NCBI GenBank assembly: GCA_027579435.1
Contig: JANBPK010001012.1
Location: 1-24,904 of the forward strand
DNA: 24,904 nucleotides
Origin: Candolleomyces eurysporus
Lineage: Eukaryota; Basidiomycota; Agaricomycetes; Agaricales; Psathyrellaceae
Direction: 5' to 3'
Under the pieces are notes generated by a model. That model searched no databases. It worked only from the letters and a program-made list of their open reading frames with translations, and had not been told where the DNA came from. Positions 19,747-24,904 of the stretch are shown here, piece by piece. The translations under genes were made by a program, and so were the position numbers. Numbering within the stretch: the first letter of the stretch is position 1; every line of letters begins with the position of its first letter.

Positions 19747-20289
19747 ATTATCATCCCAGACCCGGTGGAGGCCTTCCTACTGGAAAATGGAGGCACTCGA
19801 GTAAGAGGAACTGTGACCGCTTCAGAATCTGAGAAGATTCGTGTGTTCTATCCGACCGTGAACAATGCGCGGCGTGAAGAATGCATCTTCGACGAAGGGT
19901 CGCAAGTCTGTTCAGCAAGTGAGGCCGCAGCACAAGCTCTGGGAATCGCTTGGGATCCCGACTTGACTATAGGGCTGCAATCCTCGAACCGCACGACGGC
20001 TCGTACCTTGGGTTTGGCGCGTAACGTACCCATCAATTGTGGCAACGATGTAATTGCCTATGTGCAGTTGCATGTCGTCCGGGACGCGGCTTACAAGCTG
20101 CTTCTGGGGCGACCCTTCCTCTCAGTAATGAGTGCCCAATCCAACAATCATCCGGACGGGACTCACACTATCACCTTGACGGATCCAAACAGTTCGAGTA
20201 GGATTGTAGTTCCCTCCTTCCCGAGAGGAGAAATTCCTGAACAGTACAGGGAGGAATTGCAGACTTCTTTTCGAGCCTCGAGGATTTGA
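19747..20289 (+). CDS. E2 aspartic protease
   Basis: The frame begins after the N at 19746 with IIIPDPVEAFLLENG and lacks its own ATG, so it is part of a longer polyprotein. Retropepsin features are ECIFDEGSQVCSASEAAAQ (catalytic Asp, with D-E-G in place of D-S/T-G), DLTIGLQSSNRTTARTLGLA, YVQLHVVRDAAYKLLLGRPF (the conserved LLGRPF near the C-terminal end) and HTITLTDPNSSSRIVV. The protein ends with FRASRI at a TGA (20287-20289) that overlaps the RT frame by -1. The protease would cut Gag and Gag-Pol in the particle. A D-x-G-SQ form is, from memory, seen in other mushroom gypsy elements, so the altered triplet need not mean loss of activity. Confidence 0.8.
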   Translation: MIIPDPVEAFLLENGGTRVRGTVTASESEKIRVFYPTVNNARREECIFDEGSQVCSASEAAAQALGIAWDPDLTIGLQSSNRTTARTLGLARNVPINCGNDVIAYVQLHVVRDAAYKLLLGRPFLSVMSAQSNNHPDGTHTITLTDPNSSSRIVVPSFPRGEIPEQYREELQTSFRASRI

Positions 20290-22373
20290 ACCAGTTTCAA
20301 GGAGAGGAAATAGCGGCAATATTGGAGATGTCTGAGGATGGAATTCCAAGGATTGTATCAACCGCTCAGCCACGGGATGGGAAGGCTTTCACATCAGAGG
20401 AAAAGAAAATCATATATTTACAACAGGCTTTAGGGGAACCGGATATTGACCAAAGGGATAGGGAAACCTTTGAGCTCTATCTGAGTTCTATTTCAGAGGA
20501 ATCAGGGATTTATTCACAGGAACAACCTTCAGGAAATCCGAAGGCTCAGGAAGCGAAAATGAAAGGAGTGTCTACTGGCAAAAAGTACAAACCGGTTGAC
20601 AAGAAAGTCAGACCTGTGTATGGTACTCTCCCGGAAGAATTTCGTGTAGTGCGGAATATTACCGGTGACCCTCTAGAGGGGATGCCAACACTATCTCCGA
20701 CGCCGCCTGAGTTTTCACCTAAGGGACGGTACACTCAGGAAAGGATGGAAGGGTTCGACAAGGCACACCAAGACTTCTGGTGGCCTGAGGAACGAAAGCT
20801 CATGCACCATCTTATGGCTGAGCAGAACGAGGCATTCGCTTGGACCGAAACAGAGAGAGGAAAACTTAGGGAAGATTTCTTCAAGCCGGTGCGAATCGCC
20901 ACCGTTCCTCACACGCCCTGGGTTCAAGGGAACCAACCCATCGCACCGTTTCTATTCGAGCCGGTCTGTGAACAGATTAGGAGCAAGATAGAGGCGGGAG
21001 TGTACGAACCTTCGAGTTCTTCGTATCGCAGCAGGTGGTTCTGCGTGCTGAAGAAAGATGGGAAGAGTCTACGGATCGTACATAGTCTCGAGCCGCTCAA
21101 TGCGGTTACGATCGCACATTCTGGACTACCTCCCAACACTGAGGAATTGGCGAGCCGCTTTGCAGGACGCTCATGCGGCACGACAATGGACTTGTATGTA
21201 GGCTATGATGAACGGGTACTGGACGAACGATCTCGAGACTTGACAACTTTCCAGACACCGTTTGGTGCCATGCGACTTGTCACCTTACCTATGGGGTGGA
21301 CCAATTCGGTCCCCATCTTCCATGAGGATATCACAGCTATTCTACAACCTGAAATTCCACACATCACGGAGCCGTTCGTCGACGACGTCCCTGTTAAAGG
21401 ACCTCTGACGCGGTATGAGCTACCTGGTGGGGGATATGAGACCATACCTGAAAATCCAGGCATACGACGGTTCGTATGGGAACACATTCAGGATGTCAAC
21501 AGGGTCATCCAACGGATGAAGTATTGTGGAGGCACCTTCTCAGGGAAGAAGACTTGTCTATGCATGCCCGAGTTTACGGTAGTAGGGCACCAGGTGTCTT
21601 ACGAAGGAAGAAAACCCACTCCGGACAGAGTAGGGGTTATCTCTCGATGGGGTCCTTGTCGAGACGTGTCGGATGTTCGTGCTTTCTTGGGAACAGTTGG
21701 GACCTTCAGGGTTTTTATTCCTAACTATGCCTCTAGAGCAGAGCCTATCCAAAAACTGACTAGGAAATCAGTTCAATGGGAATGGGGCGAGGAACAAGAC
21801 AAGACTATGGCAGACCTTAAGAAAGCGGTCGAGGAAGCTCCAGTCCTCAAGCCGCTCGACGTGACCAGTGGGCAACCCGTTCGATTGTCTGTTGACACTT
21901 CGTATCTGGCAGTGGGCTGGTACATTAGTCAACGGGACGCTATCGACCCTAACAAATGGAACTATATTCGTTTCGGGTCGACCTTATTAAATTCTACAGA
22001 GGCAAATTATTCACAGGCAAAGAGGGAACTATATGGGATCATGCGAGCGCTTAAGGAAAATGAGTACACCCTGGTTATGGCGCGGCCTTTAGTGGTTGAG
22101 ACCGATGCTAAGTATGTCCAAGGGATGCTACAGAATCCTGGAGCGGCGCCAAATGCGACTATTAATCGTTGGATAGAGAACGTTAGGAAGTTCTACTTCG
22201 AACTCAGTCATGTTATGGGCAAGACTTTCCCTGCTGACGATTTATCAAGGCGGCGCAAGCAGCCTGGTGATCCGGAGCGGTGTGAGTTCGAAGAATTCCT
22301 CGATACGGATCCGCCAGATCCCATTACATATTCTAAGAAGTTGCCCGGAGGACGACGATCCTCTACCTTTTGA
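20286..22373 (+). CDS. E2 reverse transcriptase and RNase H
   Basis: The frame lies -1 to the protease and overlaps its stop; no ATG at the junction. After about 190 linker residues come the RT blocks: EAGVYEPSSSSYRSRWFCVL, LRIVHSLEPLNAVT, TTMDLYVGYDERVLD, FQTPFGAMRLVTLPMGWTNS and the catalytic EPFVDDVPVKGP. After FVDD the element has an extended loop (YELPGGGYETIPENPGIRRF) before VNRVIQRMK. Then TFSGKKT, VVGHQVSYEGR and VRAFLGTVGTFRVFIPNY. RNase H retains VDTSYLAVGW, AKRELYGIMRAL and VETDAKYVQGM, then FPADDLSRR. The last ~10 residues (GGRRSSTF) look out of frame: the +1 frame reads PEDDDPLPFEAFRD and runs toward integrase, so a one-base shift near 22344 is likely. Confidence 0.88.
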   Translation: MNQFQGEEIAAILEMSEDGIPRIVSTAQPRDGKAFTSEEKKIIYLQQALGEPDIDQRDRETFELYLSSISEESGIYSQEQPSGNPKAQEAKMKGVSTGKKYKPVDKKVRPVYGTLPEEFRVVRNITGDPLEGMPTLSPTPPEFSPKGRYTQERMEGFDKAHQDFWWPEERKLMHHLMAEQNEAFAWTETERGKLREDFFKPVRIATVPHTPWVQGNQPIAPFLFEPVCEQIRSKIEAGVYEPSSSSYRSRWFCVLKKDGKSLRIVHSLEPLNAVTIAHSGLPPNTEELASRFAGRSCGTTMDLYVGYDERVLDERSRDLTTFQTPFGAMRLVTLPMGWTNSVPIFHEDITAILQPEIPHITEPFVDDVPVKGPLTRYELPGGGYETIPENPGIRRFVWEHIQDVNRVIQRMKYCGGTFSGKKTCLCMPEFTVVGHQVSYEGRKPTPDRVGVISRWGPCRDVSDVRAFLGTVGTFRVFIPNYASRAEPIQKLTRKSVQWEWGEEQDKTMADLKKAVEEAPVLKPLDVTSGQPVRLSVDTSYLAVGWYISQRDAIDPNKWNYIRFGSTLLNSTEANYSQAKRELYGIMRALKENEYTLVMARPLVVETDAKYVQGMLQNPGAAPNATINRWIENVRKFYFELSHVMGKTFPADDLSRRRKQPGDPERCEFEEFLDTDPPDPITYSKKLPGGRRSSTF

Positions 22374-22459
22374 GGCTTTCAGAGACTAAATAGATACTAG
22401 GGGAGGGTATCTTCAGACTGTNCTCCCGAGACATTGTCCATCACCTCTTATTCCAGGGA
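22374..22459 (+). pseudogene. Broken RT-integrase junction of E2
   Basis: Between the RT stop and the integrase frame, the frame one base later than RT reads PEDDDPLPFEAFRD, a TAA at 22387-22389, then IDTRGGYLQT up to the N at 22422. Dropping the N joins this directly to SRDIVHHLLFQGVEEEED of integrase. RT and integrase were therefore one polyprotein. What separates them now is a one-base shift at the CCC run near 22344, one TAA, and one N. The first two would be real inactivating lesions unless also consensus errors. Confidence 0.65.
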
Positions 22460-24082
22460 GTGGAAGAGGAGGAAGACTTGTTCAGTCGAGATCTTGAGTT
22501 TCAGCAACTCTTGAACCGTCTCGAGGAGACCAAGAGGCTCTCCGTTGAGTCTGAAGCGGCGTCAGTCCTGCTTCAAGCCGCCTCAACAGAAAGGGTGGTT
22601 GACTCAGTGGGGGAGGACTACCCAACCAGCTGGCGAACTAGCCGAGGGAGGCAGCTCGACCGGTGGGTTCCCCTGGTGCAGGCATGGTTATCTACGCCTG
22701 CGGTCAAGCCGCGGGAGGTCGCTGACAAGGACTGGAAAGGTTTCGAAAGGTTTGCAGCACGATTCTTTGTCTCGAAGGATGGACGATTGTATTGGCGAGA
22801 AAATGGTGAAGGACACCATCGCCTGTACATCGAACCAGAGCGAAGAATGACTATTCTCAAAGGAGCGCATGATGCAAATGGCCATAGGGGCCACTATGCT
22901 ACTCTGGCATTTATTACCAAACGGTTCTGGTGGCCAGAGGTAGAACGCGATACTGAAATGTTTGTCAGGACGTGTCACCTCTGCCAAGTTCGCCAGAAAA
23001 CCTTGGTGAAAATACCACCGAAGGTTACGGAGACTCCCTCTATATTCCAGACTGTACATATTGATACCCTGCATATGACGCCGCCTAGCAATGGACACGG
23101 TTATATAGTGCACGGTCGGTGTGCTCTTACGTCTTGGATGGAAGGGAGGCCGCTTCGGAAAGAGACTGCGGCAACCATAGGAGCCTGGCTCTTCTCGGAC
23201 ATCATCTGTAGGTGGGGATGCCTGAGTCGGATTATTACCGACAATGGTAAACCGTTCATTGCGGCTGTGGAATGGCTACGACAGAAATATGGCATTACAG
23301 GAATTTCGATTTCAGGATATAATTCTAAGGCAAATGGGAAAATCGAGCGGCCTCACTGGGACGTAAGGCAAAGTCTCTACAAAGCCACAGGCGGCGACAC
23401 GAGCAAGTGGTACTGGTTCTTCGATCATGTTATGTGGGCCGATAGGATCACGGTTCGTAAAAGGTTGGGTTGCTCTCCGTTCTTCGCTTTAACGGGAGCT
23501 GAACCTGTCACGCCGCTGGACGTGCAAGAGGCCACTTGGTTAGTGGAACCCCCAACGGGTATCATGGCAACTGAGGATTTGATAGCTGCAAGAGCAAGGG
23601 CTCTGGCAAAGCATCAGACTCATGTTGAAAGCGTTATGAGGCGGGTCGACGCTGAGAAGCGGCGTCGAGTCGAAGAATATTCTAAGGCAAATAAGGCAAC
23701 TATTAAGGACTGGGACTTCAAGCGGGGTGACCTAGTGCTGATGAGAAACACGGCTGTCGAGTCTAGCCTCAACAAAAAGATGAAGCCGCGTTACTTGGGG
23801 CCCATGGTAGTGGTCACTAGGAATAAAGGCGGTGCGTACATCTTGGCAGAATTAGACGGATCGGTATATCACAGCAAGGTCGGGGCGTTCAGGGTAATTC
23901 CCTACTACCCGAGGAAGTCCATACAGGTAGGCATTGGAAAGGACAGTGGTTTCGATTTGGATGAAGCTACAATACAGGATTTGGAGAACTCTACAGACGA
24001 CGGAAACGAAGCATATGTGGACTACAGCTTTGAAGGCATGCCGAGACTGAGGCTGCCTGATACTACAGAAGAGGAGGATTGA
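22460..24082 (+). CDS. E2 integrase
   Basis: The start at 22460 is only the first GTG in frame; the true polyprotein continues upstream. Domains in order: an N-terminal helical linker; the HHCC zinc-binding domain (GAHDANGHRGHYATL, FWWPEVERD, CHLCQVRQ); the catalytic core with DDE residues in VHIDTLHM, RIITDNGKPFIAA and SKANGKIERPHW; and a C-terminal GPY/F-like segment (KMKPRYLGPMVVVTRNKGGA). The tail is acidic and no chromodomain is seen. The enzyme would insert element cDNA into nuclear DNA. The frame is uninterrupted over 540 codons. The TGA at 24080-24082 lies 17 bp from the stop of the convergent antisense gene. Confidence 0.88.
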   Translation: MEEEEDLFSRDLEFQQLLNRLEETKRLSVESEAASVLLQAASTERVVDSVGEDYPTSWRTSRGRQLDRWVPLVQAWLSTPAVKPREVADKDWKGFERFAARFFVSKDGRLYWRENGEGHHRLYIEPERRMTILKGAHDANGHRGHYATLAFITKRFWWPEVERDTEMFVRTCHLCQVRQKTLVKIPPKVTETPSIFQTVHIDTLHMTPPSNGHGYIVHGRCALTSWMEGRPLRKETAATIGAWLFSDIICRWGCLSRIITDNGKPFIAAVEWLRQKYGITGISISGYNSKANGKIERPHWDVRQSLYKATGGDTSKWYWFFDHVMWADRITVRKRLGCSPFFALTGAEPVTPLDVQEATWLVEPPTGIMATEDLIAARARALAKHQTHVESVMRRVDAEKRRRVEEYSKANKATIKDWDFKRGDLVLMRNTAVESSLNKKMKPRYLGPMVVVTRNKGGAYILAELDGSVYHSKVGAFRVIPYYPRKSIQVGIGKDSGFDLDEATIQDLENSTDDGNEAYVDYSFEGMPRLRLPDTTEEED

Positions 24083-24099
24083 GGGGAGAGGTAGGAATT

Positions 24100-24870
24100 C
24101 TAGTCGGATTCCTCGTCTTCCTCGTCCAACTGGTCGACCGGGATAGAGGCGTCTTCTTCTATCTCCTCTCCGGCGGCGTCAACTTCCTGCATTTCCACAT
24201 CCTCGTCTTGCTCGACGGTTTCTCCTTCCTCGACTTGTTCCTCCTCGGAGACGGTCTCCTTCGATTTTGGAGCTGCGCGACGTTTGCCCTTCGATTTCGA
24301 GCTTTCGGTTTGAGAAGCGGCGCGAGTCTTGGGTTTTTCCTTGACTTCTGGGACGGCGACTTCCTTGGCAGATCGGGTCTTCGCCTTGGAACCAGCTTCC
24401 TTTCCTTTCGAAGAAGACTTAGAGGTAGACGCCTCACCGGAAGCCTCGGACGGCTTGGCTGAAGCGGCCTGAACCTTGGAAGTCTTCTCTTTATCCCTTC
24501 CCTCCTTCCACTCCTTCACCGATTTCTTGCTGGAGGAGGCTGGAACGGCGTGGTCTCTGGTCGTCGAGACTGGGGCGTCGTGAGCGCGAGTTGAAGCGGC
24601 GACACCTGGGGAAGGGGGACGACGGAAGTCGCGAAGGCGGCGATGCTCGTGCCGCTCCATCTGCTCACGCAGCTCGTTGATACGAACGGCGGTGGCTTGG
24701 CGGACTAATAACTGGGCACGGAGCTCAGCGTCCTGCCTGGCGAGAGTGGCTTTGAGANGTGGCGAGTTGGAAGAAAGTGTCCGTATCGTCCGACCTAAAG
24801 ACGTTGCCGTCTGAATGCTGGAGGACGCGAATGGCCTCCTGGACTACGGCGCTTTCGCTAGTATCAGCAC
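24100..24870 (-). CDS. Antisense gene within E2: last exon, acidic coiled-coil protein, partial
   Basis: The minus-strand stop TAG is at 24102-24100. The frame runs upstream through an ATG at 24660 and on to 24870, where minus-strand CTAG marks a splice acceptor. If the N at 24758 is dropped, the exon is 770 nt and reads 255 residues without a break. It encodes RSDDTDTFFQLATLKATL, then a heptad-like coiled coil (RQDAELRAQLLVRQATAVR, INELREQMERHEHRRLRD), a Pro/Ser region, a long Lys/Ser/Glu-rich stretch with NLS-like KSKGKRRAAPKSK, and a strongly acidic tail (EEEQVEEGETVEQDEDVEM). No enzyme domain was recognised. It is tail-to-tail with integrase. Similar coiled-coil proteins with a VRQATA motif occur as hypothetical proteins in mushroom genomes (recollection only). 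A nuclear or chromatin role is speculative. Confidence 0.72.
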
Positions 24871-24904
24871 CTAGGTAGAACACGATGGGTTAGTGCTCTA
24901 AGGT
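24871..24904 (-). other. 3' end of an intron in the antisense gene
   Basis: On the minus strand the sequence reads CACTAACCC..TTCTACCTAG and then the exon. CTAAC at 24893-24889 is a good branch-point match 17 nt from the AG at 24872-24871, and the interval is pyrimidine-containing. The donor is beyond the window. The exon phase (two bases completing a codon) fits an upstream coding exon. Confidence 0.6.

Larger units (their letters stand above)
15785..24904 (+). mobile_element. E2: Ty3/gypsy retrotransposon, 5' LTR to beyond integrase, right end outside window
   Basis: The order is LTR, PBS, gag with CCHC knuckle, linker ORF, protease, RT, RNase H, integrase: the Ty3/gypsy gene order. There is no chromodomain at the integrase end; instead a convergent antisense gene follows directly. 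The proteins differ strongly from E1, so E2 is another lineage. It lies on the opposite strand and starts inside E1 gag, implying nested insertion. Coding lesions or recoding points are at 19024, 19578, 20287, about 22344 and 22387; the Ns at 19746, 22422 and 24758 each break a frame that is restored if the N is dropped. The 3' LTR, polypurine tract and target-site duplication are not in view. Confidence 0.85.

Noticed and set aside
22460..24082. Chromodomain at the integrase C-terminus (chromovirus)
   Set aside because: The tail after the GPY/F-like segment is short and acidic, without the aromatic cage pattern.
1..24904. tRNA, rRNA, CRISPR, bacterial operon or defence system
   Set aside because: No cloverleaf, regularly spaced direct-repeat array or polycistronic Shine-Dalgarno pattern was seen; gene structure is that of an intron-rich fungus.

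Overview
The window looks like an accessory, transposon-rich stretch of a basidiomycete (Agaricomycete-type) nuclear genome. The evidence is short introns of about 45-80 nt with GTRNGY donors, CTRAY branch points and YAG acceptors, protein families typical of mushroom genomes, and fungal Ty3/gypsy and CACTA-like elements. No tRNA, rRNA, CRISPR array or bacterial-type operon was seen. Start and splice sites below were chosen by hand from reading-frame phase and splice signals; family names come from recognition of motifs, not from a search.

Left part, 1-12,560. The first 307 bases are the 3' portion of a gypsy LTR, diverged but clearly related to the LTR at 15.8-17.05 kb. Then come a seven-exon WD40 protein with a C-terminal membrane anchor (556-2233, minus), a nine-exon protein of a large uncharacterised mushroom family (2585-4694, minus), a shared divergent promoter, and a three-exon proline/serine/arginine-rich protein (4970-5975, plus). 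A long, nearly intact Tnp2/CACTA-type transposase gene (6068-10345, minus) follows, then a four-exon RING-finger/coiled-coil protein (10682-11490, minus). About 1.1 kb without genes holds a 64-bp tandem duplication and a perfect hairpin.

Right part, 12,578-24,904. A truncated gypsy element (E1, minus strand) keeps the gag zinc knuckle, protease, reverse transcriptase, RNase H and the integrase zinc-binding domain. It carries one CGA-to-TGA type stop and ends abruptly in integrase. A second, different gypsy element (E2, plus strand) appears to be inserted into the gag of E1: a 1.27-kb 5' LTR, a candidate primer binding site, gag, a linker ORF, protease, reverse transcriptase/RNase H and integrase. 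Its 3' LTR lies outside the window. Immediately after integrase, E2 carries a convergent antisense gene that has a splice acceptor and continues past the right edge.

The most interesting points are this intron-bearing antisense gene inside a retrotransposon, a short GCGGC-cored word repeated through the E2 LTR and body, and two gag/pro/pol junctions with the same overlap geometry and sequence context. Eight isolated N characters occur in the window. Four fall where deleting the N rejoins an interrupted coding frame, so several apparent frameshifts are likely assembly artefacts.
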